Positions 1-6,507 of a DNA stretch of 8,338 nucleotides are shown here, one piece after another. The stretch is from contig JAIELM010000130.1 of the NCBI GenBank assembly GCA_019752975.1, positions 1-8,338 on the forward strand, written 5' to 3'. A program made the position numbers and the translations under genes. This DNA comes from Undibacterium sp. Its GTDB lineage: Bacteria; Pseudomonadota; Gammaproteobacteria; Burkholderiales; Burkholderiaceae_D. The notes under the pieces are model-generated. The model saw only the letters and a list, made by a program, of their open reading frames with translations, ran no database searches and had not been told where the DNA came from. Positions within the stretch are counted from its first letter, which is position 1; each line of letters starts with the position of its first letter.

Positions 1-471
1 ATCGGGAAATCCGGCTTTTGCTAACATCGCCTTGTTATAAAACAGACCGCGTGCTGAAGCGGAAATGGGTAAACCATAGACCTTGTCTTTGATTTTTCCA
101 GAACCTAAAAATGAGCCAATAAAGCCGTCTTTAAAGGCCGGATTCATCTTTGCATCTAGCGGTTCTAGCACTTCATCTTTGACCAAGTCGAGCAGCCAAC
201 GGGTAGCAACGATAGACAGGTCGGGATTGATTCCGCCACCGATATCAGTTTGTAATTTCTGTTGCAAACTGTCCCAATTGACTTCCTCGACTTTGATCGT
301 GATACTGGGATTGGCTTTGTTAAATTCCTTGGCCATTTTTTCAAAATAGGGCAAGGTTTGATCGCTGTAATGAGCCACTGCGATTCTCACGGTTTCAGCT
401 TGTGCCGAAGCCATCATGCACAAGGAGAGGGTCGCTAAGGTGAGGCTGCGGAATCTGAATTTTGTTTGCAT
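1..471 (-). CDS. Family 1 extracellular sugar-binding protein of an ABC transporter (N-terminal part, cut by window edge)
   Basis: The open frame reads leftwards from ATG at 471 and is still open at base 1, giving 157 residues and no stop. It begins MQTKFRFRSLTLATLSLCMM and has a Sec signal peptide with probable cleavage after Ala25 (ASAQA|ETV). The mature start ETVRIAVAHYS, the segment EFNKANPSITIKVEEVNWDS, the stretch around GGGINPDLSIVATRW and the motif YGLPISASARGLFYN (from Tyr132) are typical of family 1 periplasmic solute-binding proteins of sugar importers (SBP_bac_1). These proteins usually run to about 400 residues, so over half is missing. Cys18 lies in LSLC, which fits a lipobox poorly, so a soluble periplasmic protein is more likely than a lipoprotein. 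An AAGGA ribosome site lies 6 bases before the ATG. The gene follows dgoK on the same strand after 42 bases. The permease genes would be expected to the left, outside the window. The bound sugar cannot be read from this fragment; a galactoside or galactonate-related sugar is inferred from dgoK only. Confidence 0.88.
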   Translation of the reverse strand, partial: MQTKFRFRSLTLATLSLCMMASAQAETVRIAVAHYSDQTLPYFEKMAKEFNKANPSITIKVEEVNWDSLQQKLQTDIGGGINPDLSIVATRWLLDLVKDEVLEPLDAKMNPAFKDGFIGSFLGSGKIKDKVYGLPISASARGLFYNKAMLAKAGFPD

Positions 472-477
472 TAGAAA

Positions 478-482
478 TCCTT
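478..482 (-). promoter_or_regulatory. Ribosome binding site of the sugar-binding protein gene
   Basis: The minus strand reads AAGGA here, 6 bases upstream of the ATG at 471. It lies inside the 42-base gap after the dgoK stop codon and supports the chosen start. Confidence 0.6.
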
Positions 483-513
483 GGTAGGGTGCATCAGGAT
501 GAATGTCGTTTTT

Positions 514-1515
514 CTACTTCACCAAGCCACGCGCACTCGCTACGCGTATCGCACCTAAGCCTGCCAAATGCGCCTGCGTTTCATCCGAAACGACGGTGAG
601 TTTTCCACTGAAAAAATCATCGTTGCGGATCAAAATCGCCAAGGCTTCTTTCATGATGGGTTTGCCGCAAATGACGATCGGCGTGCCGGGTAACATGTCA
701 ATTGCCGTGCTGTTCTTCAGCGTTAATAAGTCAGCCCCGAGAATCGCGCCTAATAGGAAGTTGGCTCTATCATTGCGCTCATAAATGGTAAATTGGTCCA
801 AGGTGCGAACATTAAAACAGGTACGTCCTAGGCCGATGTTTTGTGCTGATTTTGCACCGGCTAACAACATTTCTTCTGCGATGTGGCTAGCAAATTGTGA
901 ATCTAAGGATTTGGCAAGGATGGTGTTGTGGGTGATCACATACATCAATTCTCCAGCTAAGGTGGTGACGCAGCCGGTGATGCGATTTTTGTCATCGACG
1001 CAGACAAATTTAGAATGTGAGCCTGGCATCACCATCATGGCTGGACCAGTAATTTCCAACTGGTCGAGTACGGCCATGACTTCGACTTCTTCACCACGCA
1101 TCATATCCATGGCTTCGCAGTTATGTAGGCCGATATTGTCGACCACATTTTTGACCCCTGGCACTAGCCAAATCGGTTTGGCAAAAACTTCAGGGATGGT
1201 GACCGAGACCATGCCGCGGGCGAGCTGCGATAGGCCTGCTGGAGCTTGCACGTGAGGCAGTTCGAATAGTCCAACGTTAGAGCTAATCATGCCCGTGCCG
1301 ATCACGAGATCGATTTGCTCTTCGTTAACTTTGCCTGATGCGAGTGTTTTAATGATGGTATCTCGGACGCCGTTTTGTAATTTTTCGCGATTGCCGGTAA
1401 TGGCTGTATCACGTACGCCGACTTCGCAAGCCTCATGGGCAATCACTAGGCCATCAAGCCAGATTGTGACGCGAGTGTTGGTAGTACCAGTATCTATAGT
1501 AAGAATATGGGTCAT
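514..1515 (-). CDS. dgoK: 2-dehydro-3-deoxygalactonokinase (DgoK)
   Basis: A 333-residue cytoplasmic kinase that phosphorylates 2-dehydro-3-deoxy-D-galactonate (KDGal) at C6 with ATP, the second-last step of the De Ley-Doudoroff galactonate pathway; the product is cleaved by DgoA aldolase to pyruvate and glyceraldehyde 3-phosphate. The N-terminus has the phosphate-binding signature IDTGTTNTR (residues 7-15). Other family features are VIGTGMISSNVG (71-82), PAGLSQLARG (92-101), MRGEE (139-143), MPGSHSKFV (163-171) and GELM (188-191), followed by a glycine-rich C-terminal half (ANFLLGAILGADLL, VICGKP). The E. coli protein is about 290 residues, so this one is somewhat longer. The ATG at 1515 places the signature at the usual distance from the N-terminus, although the best upstream ribosome-site match (AAGG, 11 bases away) is weak. 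dgoA is not in the window. The sugar-binding protein gene follows after 42 bases and a LysR gene is divergent, suggesting a sugar-acid or galactoside operon under local control. Confidence 0.92.
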   Translation of the reverse strand: MTHILTIDTGTTNTRVTIWLDGLVIAHEACEVGVRDTAITGNREKLQNGVRDTIIKTLASGKVNEEQIDLVIGTGMISSNVGLFELPHVQAPAGLSQLARGMVSVTIPEVFAKPIWLVPGVKNVVDNIGLHNCEAMDMMRGEEVEVMAVLDQLEITGPAMMVMPGSHSKFVCVDDKNRITGCVTTLAGELMYVITHNTILAKSLDSQFASHIAEEMLLAGAKSAQNIGLGRTCFNVRTLDQFTIYERNDRANFLLGAILGADLLTLKNSTAIDMLPGTPIVICGKPIMKEALAILIRNDDFFSGKLTVVSDETQAHLAGLGAIRVASARGLVK

Positions 1516-1756
1516 TGCAAATAATGCCTTAAATGAAAATGAGGACTGACCAGATTGACGATAGTTGTTAGCTTAATGGGCTAGGGCTGGGCTAGCAAGC
1601 GAGTAATACTTGAGATGTCCTTAAGAAAAATTTAACGTAGTGGAAGAATCTTAATGTGGCCTCAGTCAAACTCGCTGTGATTTGCCGCATGGTACGCGGT
1701 CTCGACGATAATCAGACGCACGATTTTCCTTAATTTTGTTGAAATGATAGCATTTT

Positions 1757-1766
1757 ATTCGCGAAT
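1757..1766. promoter_or_regulatory. Perfect 10-base palindrome, candidate regulator site
   Basis: The sequence ATTCGCGAAT is its own reverse complement and sits about 100 bases before the LysR start and about 240 bases before dgoK. LysR-family proteins bind interrupted dyads in such positions, so it is a plausible half of an operator. The assignment rests on position and symmetry only. Confidence 0.3.
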
Positions 1767-1850
1767 TAGGATGGATCACTATGTCACAATAAAAATTTCA
1801 AGCTTACCTTAAGTTTTATTATATGAACTTCTGTTATGGTGTTATTTTTT

Positions 1851-1856
1851 AAGGAG
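1851..1856 (+). promoter_or_regulatory. Ribosome binding site that sets a GTG start for the LysR gene
   Basis: AAGGAG lies 6 bases before the GTG at 1863, an ideal spacing. The in-frame ATG at 1836 is upstream of this site, so it would add nine residues and leave the ribosome site inside the coding region. This argues for GTG as the true start. Confidence 0.7.
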
Positions 1857-1862
1857 CTTGTC

Positions 1863-2756
1863 GTGTCCAAACGTCTTCCCCCACTCAATGCACTGAAAGT
1901 TTTTGAAGTTGCCGCAAGGCGATTGAATTTCACGCGTGCGGCGGAGGAATTGCATGTGACTAATGCTGCTGTGAGCCATCAGGTGAAGTTGTTAGAAGAT
2001 TTTCTTGGGCTCGATCTTTTTCAGCGTAGTAATAATGTGCTCAAACTGACCGAAGCGGGTGAGCGCTATTTACCCCGTATTCGAGAAGGCTTCAAAATTT
2101 TTCAACAAGCCACTGACGCGTTGTTAAACGATGACAATGTGTTGTTGCGAGTGGGTGTGCCCCCTTCCTTTGGCTCTAAATGGCTAGTACCGCGCCTGTA
2201 TCGTTTCTTAAACCGTCATCCTCAAGTACGGGTCGAAATCGTCTCTGAAGTTGATCGGAGTTATCGCGATTGCGATATCACGATCGATTTTAGACGCACA
2301 CAATTTGCCGATTTTCGTATCGAGCCTTTTATCGCTACCGAGGTTTTTCCGGTTTGTAGTCCGGCGCTTGCGAAGACCTTAAATTTACCTAGTGATTTGA
2401 CTAGGCAAACCTTATTGCACGAAGTTTCGGCCGTGAATGATCCTGATTATCCGAGTTGGCAATCTTGGTTTTCTACCTTGGGGCTGTCGAGTGATAAAGA
2501 ACATCGCAAAGGTCCTATGTTCACCCTCGCCTTGATGGCATTACAGGCCGCGATTGATGGTCAGGGAGTGGCTTTGGGACAGGCGCTATTGGTGGAATAC
2601 GATATCGCGGCAGGGCGTTTGGTGCGTCCCTTTGGCACGGCCGTTGAGACGCCACTACGCTTGGATTATTACCTGATTTATGCAGCGGATATGAAAGAGA
2701 ACCCCGCTTTTATGGCGTTTCACCAGTGGTTGGTAAGTGAGGCGCAGGCCAGGTAG
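1863..2756 (+). CDS. LysR-family transcriptional regulator, GcvA type
   Basis: A 297-residue DNA-binding regulator when started at GTG 1863; starting at ATG 1836 would give 306. The N-terminus MSKRLPPLNALKVFEVAARR is the classic GcvA-subfamily opening. The winged helix-turn-helix covers about residues 5-64, with the recognition segment FTRAAEELHVTNAAVSHQVK at 23-42, followed by LFQRSNNVLKLTEAGERYL. The remaining residues, from about 92, form the periplasmic-binding-protein-like effector domain (LRVGVPPSFGSKWLVPRLYRF; later GQGVALGQALLVEYDIAAGRLVRPF). Length is normal for the family. It is divergent from dgoK, so control of the dgoK/transporter operon is the natural inference, with a sugar acid as possible inducer. 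The effector cannot be read from sequence. GcvA itself regulates glycine cleavage, but no such genes are nearby, so the gcvA symbol is not applied. Confidence 0.9.
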   Translation: MSKRLPPLNALKVFEVAARRLNFTRAAEELHVTNAAVSHQVKLLEDFLGLDLFQRSNNVLKLTEAGERYLPRIREGFKIFQQATDALLNDDNVLLRVGVPPSFGSKWLVPRLYRFLNRHPQVRVEIVSEVDRSYRDCDITIDFRRTQFADFRIEPFIATEVFPVCSPALAKTLNLPSDLTRQTLLHEVSAVNDPDYPSWQSWFSTLGLSSDKEHRKGPMFTLALMALQAAIDGQGVALGQALLVEYDIAAGRLVRPFGTAVETPLRLDYYLIYAADMKENPAFMAFHQWLVSEAQAR

Positions 2757-2822
2757 GTTTGCTTGGTCTGGTTTGTCTTTGCTGCTGCAGCATTGTAGAA
2801 CTGCGTAAAAATGTCCGTGCTG

Positions 2823-2854
2823 TAAAGTAGGGACGGTATAAAGTAGGGACGGTA
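2823..2854. repeat. Perfect tandem duplication of a 16-base unit
   Basis: The unit TAAAGTAGGGACGGTA occurs at 2823-2838 and again without interruption at 2839-2854. It is followed by shortened copies (TAAGTA, then TAAGT) that run up to the inverted-repeat element at 2866. Similar bases (TAAGTATAAGTAGGAG) resume after that element. Replication slippage is the simplest origin. No function is evident. Confidence 0.85.
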
Positions 2855-2865
2855 TAAGTATAAGT
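2855..2865. repeat. Left copy of 11-base direct repeat flanking the MITE-like element
   Basis: TAAGTATAAGT abuts the left terminal inverted repeat, and the same 11 bases occur immediately after the right one at 2998-3008. This fits a target-site duplication. However, the sequence is itself internally repetitive (TAAGTA twice), so part of the match may predate the insertion and the true duplication may be shorter. Confidence 0.6.
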
Positions 2866-2997
2866 TAGGACTTACGCAAAACAGACGCTGGCGTTGTTGC
2901 GTTCGCCTTGTCGTACAAAGTACTGCCTGCGGCTCCGCGCCCCCGATTTAAGCATTCGAGGGCAGGCTCTAGCCAGTGCAATTTTGCGTAAGTCCTA
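2866..2997. mobile_element. MITE-like element with perfect 16-base terminal inverted repeats
   Basis: The 132-base element starts TAGGACTTACGCAAAA (2866-2881) and ends with the exact reverse complement TTTTGCGTAAGTCCTA (2982-2997). Just inside the ends, CTGGC on the left and GCCAG on the right extend the symmetry imperfectly. The interior is visibly richer in GC than the flanks and includes GTACAAAGTAC (2914-2924 region) and a CTGCCTGCGGCTCCGCGC stretch. It has no room for a transposase, so it would be moved in trans by an element with matching ends. Direct repeats flank it. Similar short repeats built around GCGTTCGCCTTG-like interiors are, from memory, common in Burkholderiales genomes; the family name is not known to me. 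It ends 64 bases before the GH31 start, so it may affect that gene's promoter. Confidence 0.75.
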
Positions 2998-3008
2998 TAA
3001 GTATAAGT
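2998..3008. repeat. Right copy of 11-base direct repeat flanking the MITE-like element
   Basis: TAAGTATAAGT directly follows the right inverted repeat and matches 2855-2865 exactly. Together the two copies bracket the element as expected for a target-site duplication. Confidence 0.6.
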
Positions 3009-3061
3009 AGGAGAGTGTATTTTTTATTCGCTTTTATAAGTCAACTTTTTTGATCAATGAA

Positions 3062-6000
3062 ATGAACACATCTAAAATTTTCTTTACCCAGCGCCCTTTA
3101 GTTGCGGCACTTTCCGCAGTATTTTTATGTACCGCGACTGCGCTAATTAGCTCAACTAGCCATGCCGCCTCAGTTGGTAATCTGAGGAAAATCGAAACCA
3201 CGAAAGGCGGCCAGATTAGTATTAAAACTGATCAAGCTCATGTGCTGGAAATAAGTTTTTTACGACCTGACTTATTTCGTGTTTGGGCAGGCGCGGATGG
3301 AAAGCTTATAGGATCCGGTGACAAAGCCGCAGCGATTGTGATTAAAACTGATTACAGTCAAGTGGATGTTAAGCAGAGTGATCAAGGTGAATATTACTTA
3401 CTGCAAACCACCAAAGCGGCATTGCGAATTTATAAGAAACCCTTACGCTTAGCACTGTATAAAGCGGACAATAAAACCTCGCTTTGGCAAGAAACACAGA
3501 GTTTGGATATCGGTGAAAAAGCCAGTTTTCAAACGCTCTCGAGTAGTACCGACGAAGTGTTCTTTGGCGGCGGTCAGCAAAATGGTCAGTATGCTTTCAA
3601 AGGTAAAACGCTGGAGGTTTCCTACTCAGGTGGTTGGGAAGAAAACGATAGGCCTAGCCCGGCACCTTTTTATATGAGTAATAAGGGTTACGGCGTTTTA
3701 CGCAATACTTGGAGCAATGGGACTTATGATTTTCGCGCGGAGGATTTTCTCGCTGCAAGTCATCAAGAGAAGCGCTTCGACGCCTATTATTTTGTGGGCG
3801 ATACCATCAAAGATATTTTAAGCAGTTACACAGAACTGACTGGGCGGGCTAAAAAACTACCACGTTGGGCTTATGAATATGGTGATGCTGATTGTTATAA
3901 CGATGGCGATAATATTAAAAAGCCTGGCACCGTACCCAAAGGATGGAGCGATGGACCTACAGGTAAAACGCCGGATGTGATTTTATCGGTCGCTGCCAAA
4001 TACCGCGAACACGATATGCCAGGTGGTTGGATACTGCCTAACGACGGTTATGGTTGCGGTTATACCGATCTCACAGGAGTGGTGGCGGGCTTAAAAAAAT
4101 ATGGCTTCCGTACCGGATTATGGACCGAAAATGGGGTTGACAAAATCAAGTGGGAAGTCGGCACTGCCGGTACTCGGGTGCAAAAGTTAGATGTGGCATG
4201 GACCGGTGCGGGTTACCAATTTGCGTTAGATGCCAATCAAGCTGCGGCGCAAGGTATCTTAGATAATTCCAACTCACGCCCTTTCTTGTGGACTGTGATG
4301 GGCTGGGCTGGCATGCAACGTTATGCGGTGACTTGGACTGGCGATCAAAGTGGTAGTTGGGACTATATACGCTGGCACATTCCTACCTTGATCGGTTCTG
4401 GCTTATCCGGACAAGCCTACGCGACCGGCGATGTGGATGGAATTTTTGGCGGTAGTCCTGAGACCTACACGCGCGATTTGCAGTGGAAAACGTTTACCCC
4501 CGTATTGATGGGCATGTCAGGTTGGTCGCAAAATGCGCGTAAACATCCTTGGTGGTTCGATGAACCGTATCGCTCTATCAATCGAGATTATCTTAAACTC
4601 AAAATGCGCCTCATGCCCTATATGTACACGCTAGCGCACGAGGCTGAACAAAGTGGTGCTCCCTTGGTGCGGGGTTTAATGTGGGATCACAGTACAGACC
4701 CAAACGCGAATAATGAAGCGTATAAGTACCAATTTTTCTTGGGTAAAGATTTCTTGGTTGCGCCAGTCTATCGCAGTCAAGCAGCGAGCCAAGGCTGGCG
4801 TTCAGGGATTTATTTGCCGCAAGGTCAATGGATAGATTATTGGGACGGACGGGTGGTCGAGGCAGGGGCGCAAGGTAAGGTGATCGATTACCAAGTGAGC
4901 TTGGACAAACTGCCTGTGATGATCAAGGCAGGTGCGATTCTGCCTATGTATCCCAGCGCACTGTATGACGGACAAGTGCCAAAAGATGTGTTGACATGGG
5001 ATATCTATCCTTACGGGAATTCTACTTTTACTTTGTATGAAGATGACGGTGAAACACGGCAATATCAAACCGGGGAGCAGAGTGCTCAAACCATAGAAGT
5101 GCACGCTCCCATTGGCACAGCGGGTAATATTCAAATTGATCTAGGCGCACTACAAGGTCAGTATCAAGGTATGGAGAAACAACGCGCCAATCATTTTCAA
5201 GTACACACTCGGGTTCAACCCAATGCGGTGCTTTTGGGCGAACTTCACTTGCCACAAGTAAGCACTCGTGCTGAGTTCGATCAGGCCAAAGCGGCGTGGT
5301 TCTATGACGCGAATCACCAATACGGTGTGGTCTTCATCAAGACGGAAAAACGCGATGTGGTTCGCGCTTTGCAACTGCAATTGCATATCCCTGCTGGTGC
5401 GTCGATGGCAGCGACCGCAGACTATCCTGCAGCACCCAAAGCGGGTGAAGCGATCGCGGCTGACAGTCTGATTGTTTTGAATCGTCCTGCCGAAGAGCCA
5501 GGCCATCCATTGGAGAATGCCTTTGACGGTAAACCTGGAACTTGGTTTAGAACATTACGTGATCAATCGCAAAAAACCGGCCCGCATGAATTTACCATTG
5601 CTTTGGGTGAACGCCGTATGATCAAGGGATTTGAAATCGCACCGCGCAATGACAAACACTGGAAAAACGGACAGGTTAAAGACGTGGAAGTGTATTTGGC
5701 GGATAGTAATGGTGATTGGGGTAAGCCGGTTTTTGTCGGTAGTTTGGCACTACAAGAAGCTAAGCAAAGAGTCGAATTTGCTGCTAAAGCAGGGCGTTTA
5801 TTACGTTTGCGCGTGCTCTCTACGCATGATCAAAATGAGGATGGCAATGCACAAGATCCTATGGTACTCACTAGTACCGGCGATAGTAGTGCAGTGAAAG
5901 CCTACAACGCATTAACACCTGTTGTTGTGCCACCCATTACGATTTCTGAATTTGCTATTTTAGAGCACCTGACTCCAGAAAATGCCAAGTTGCAAGTACT

Positions 6001-6439
6001 GTTATCTGAGCAAAAAGAGAGCAGTGCCAAATCTTCATTTTCCAAGGATAAAGTCAACAACAAGCTAGCGGCCAATACTGAAAAATTGATGCAAATGAAC
6101 GGCCTCAAATTCCGTAAGGGACTGAGCGTGGTCGATGCCAGCGAAATTAACTATCACCTAAAAGGTGATTGGCAAATCTTCCGTGCCGATGTCGGTATTG
6201 ATGACGCTTGTCGAGCGGTTGGCGGCTTACAATTTCAAGTGTTTGGTGATGGGCGACTATTGTTCGATAGTGGTTTGATCTCGGCGCCAGCCGTCGTGAA
6301 GCCCGAATTAGATATACGTGGTATCGAAAACCTCAGCTTGAAAACCACAGGAGTAAAGAAAACGCTTGCTGGTAATCTTTGTGCTAATTGGGCAAATGCC
6401 ACGGTGATCGGCTTTAGTGGAGATACTGTAGGGAAGTGA
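3062..6439 (+). CDS. Secreted GH31 glycoside hydrolase with F5/8-type and NPCBM carbohydrate-binding modules
   Basis: A 1125-residue exported alpha-glycosidase. Residues 1-35 form a Sec signal peptide (cleavage after TSHA). An N-terminal beta-sandwich (about 45-250) includes FFGGGQQNG and PAPFYMSNKGYGVLRNT, typical of GH31. The catalytic barrel begins near LPRWAYEYGD (about 266). Asp377 in QKLDVAW is the likely nucleophile and Asp428 in WTGDQSGSWDYIRW the likely acid/base; IGSGLSGQAYATGDVDGIFGG and MRLMPYMYTLAHEAEQSG complete the fold. GH31 C-terminal beta domains follow (FLVAPVYRS, YLPQGQWIDYWDG, FTLYEDDGETRQY). An F5/8 type C (discoidin-like) module covers about 800-968 (PLENAFDGKPGTWFRT) and an NPCBM-like module about 1005-1120 (GLKFRKGLSVVDASEINYHL, FRADVGIDD, VFGDGRLLFDSG). 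Plain alpha-glucosidases lack such modules. The distinctive NDGYGCGY (327-334) and the nearby dgoK suggest alpha-galactosidase or alpha-N-acetylgalactosaminidase activity; this specificity is inference. ATG 3062 is preferred over TTG 3050, but neither has a good ribosome site. Confidence 0.9.
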   Translation: MNTSKIFFTQRPLVAALSAVFLCTATALISSTSHAASVGNLRKIETTKGGQISIKTDQAHVLEISFLRPDLFRVWAGADGKLIGSGDKAAAIVIKTDYSQVDVKQSDQGEYYLLQTTKAALRIYKKPLRLALYKADNKTSLWQETQSLDIGEKASFQTLSSSTDEVFFGGGQQNGQYAFKGKTLEVSYSGGWEENDRPSPAPFYMSNKGYGVLRNTWSNGTYDFRAEDFLAASHQEKRFDAYYFVGDTIKDILSSYTELTGRAKKLPRWAYEYGDADCYNDGDNIKKPGTVPKGWSDGPTGKTPDVILSVAAKYREHDMPGGWILPNDGYGCGYTDLTGVVAGLKKYGFRTGLWTENGVDKIKWEVGTAGTRVQKLDVAWTGAGYQFALDANQAAAQGILDNSNSRPFLWTVMGWAGMQRYAVTWTGDQSGSWDYIRWHIPTLIGSGLSGQAYATGDVDGIFGGSPETYTRDLQWKTFTPVLMGMSGWSQNARKHPWWFDEPYRSINRDYLKLKMRLMPYMYTLAHEAEQSGAPLVRGLMWDHSTDPNANNEAYKYQFFLGKDFLVAPVYRSQAASQGWRSGIYLPQGQWIDYWDGRVVEAGAQGKVIDYQVSLDKLPVMIKAGAILPMYPSALYDGQVPKDVLTWDIYPYGNSTFTLYEDDGETRQYQTGEQSAQTIEVHAPIGTAGNIQIDLGALQGQYQGMEKQRANHFQVHTRVQPNAVLLGELHLPQVSTRAEFDQAKAAWFYDANHQYGVVFIKTEKRDVVRALQLQLHIPAGASMAATADYPAAPKAGEAIAADSLIVLNRPAEEPGHPLENAFDGKPGTWFRTLRDQSQKTGPHEFTIALGERRMIKGFEIAPRNDKHWKNGQVKDVEVYLADSNGDWGKPVFVGSLALQEAKQRVEFAAKAGRLLRLRVLSTHDQNEDGNAQDPMVLTSTGDSSAVKAYNALTPVVVPPITISEFAILEHLTPENAKLQVLLSEQKESSAKSSFSKDKVNNKLAANTEKLMQMNGLKFRKGLSVVDASEINYHLKGDWQIFRADVGIDDACRAVGGLQFQVFGDGRLLFDSGLISAPAVVKPELDIRGIENLSLKTTGVKKTLAGNLCANWANATVIGFSGDTVGK

Positions 6440-6454
6440 GTTGGTTTTTTTTGA

Positions 6455-6492
6455 CGTAAAAAAGCCGGTCAAAATTGACCGGCTTTTTTACG
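6455..6492. terminator. Bidirectional Rho-independent terminator
   Basis: CGTAAAAAAGCCGGTC (6455-6470) pairs perfectly with GACCGGCTTTTTTACG (6477-6492) around the 6-base loop AAAATT, whose outer bases can also pair. The GC-rich core is followed by a T run in both reading directions. It lies 15 bases after the GH31 stop and 15 bases past the stop of the converging protease gene, so it can end both transcripts. Confidence 0.92.
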
Positions 6493-6507
6493 CCAAAAAT
6501 ATAGCGA

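Larger units (their letters stand above)
1516..1862. promoter_or_regulatory. Divergent intergenic control region between dgoK and the LysR gene
   Basis: This 347-base AT-rich gap separates two divergently read genes, so it should hold both promoters and the LysR-type operator. Visible elements are a perfect 10-base palindrome ATTCGCGAAT at 1757-1766, a looser dyad CCGC-N7-GCGG at 1685-1699, and a TATTAT box at 1817-1822 that could be the -10 of the LysR gene. On the other strand the overlapping bases 1818-1823 read TATAAT. Convincing -35 partners at 17-base spacing were not found, so the exact promoters remain unassigned. No coding frame of its own was supported. Confidence 0.45.

Noticed and set aside
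83..349. Plus-strand open frame of 88 codons at the left edge
   Set aside because: It lies opposite the solute-binding protein, whose signal peptide and family motifs are clear, and it has no own ribosome site or domain.
415..420. Lipoprotein interpretation of the solute-binding protein from Cys18
   Set aside because: The residues LSL before the cysteine fit the lipobox poorly, while ASAQA gives a good signal peptidase I site at residue 25.
785..1255. Plus-strand open frame of 156 codons opposite dgoK
   Set aside because: It is antisense to a well-supported DgoK coding sequence, has no recognisable domain, and its composition is what the reverse strand of a coding gene gives.
2770..2800. 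Possible terminator after the LysR gene (GCTGCTGCAGC)
   Set aside because: The symmetry is only a short CTGCAG-centred palindrome with no loop and no following T run.
2866..2997. Possible complete insertion sequence
   Set aside because: At 132 bases there is no room for a transposase, so it is at most a non-autonomous element.
2823..3008. Possible CRISPR array from the repeated 16-base units
   Set aside because: The units are directly adjacent with no spacers, and only two full copies exist.
4802..5506. Three overlapping minus-strand open frames within the GH31 gene
   Set aside because: They are antisense to the conserved C-terminal beta domains of the hydrolase and show no family features.
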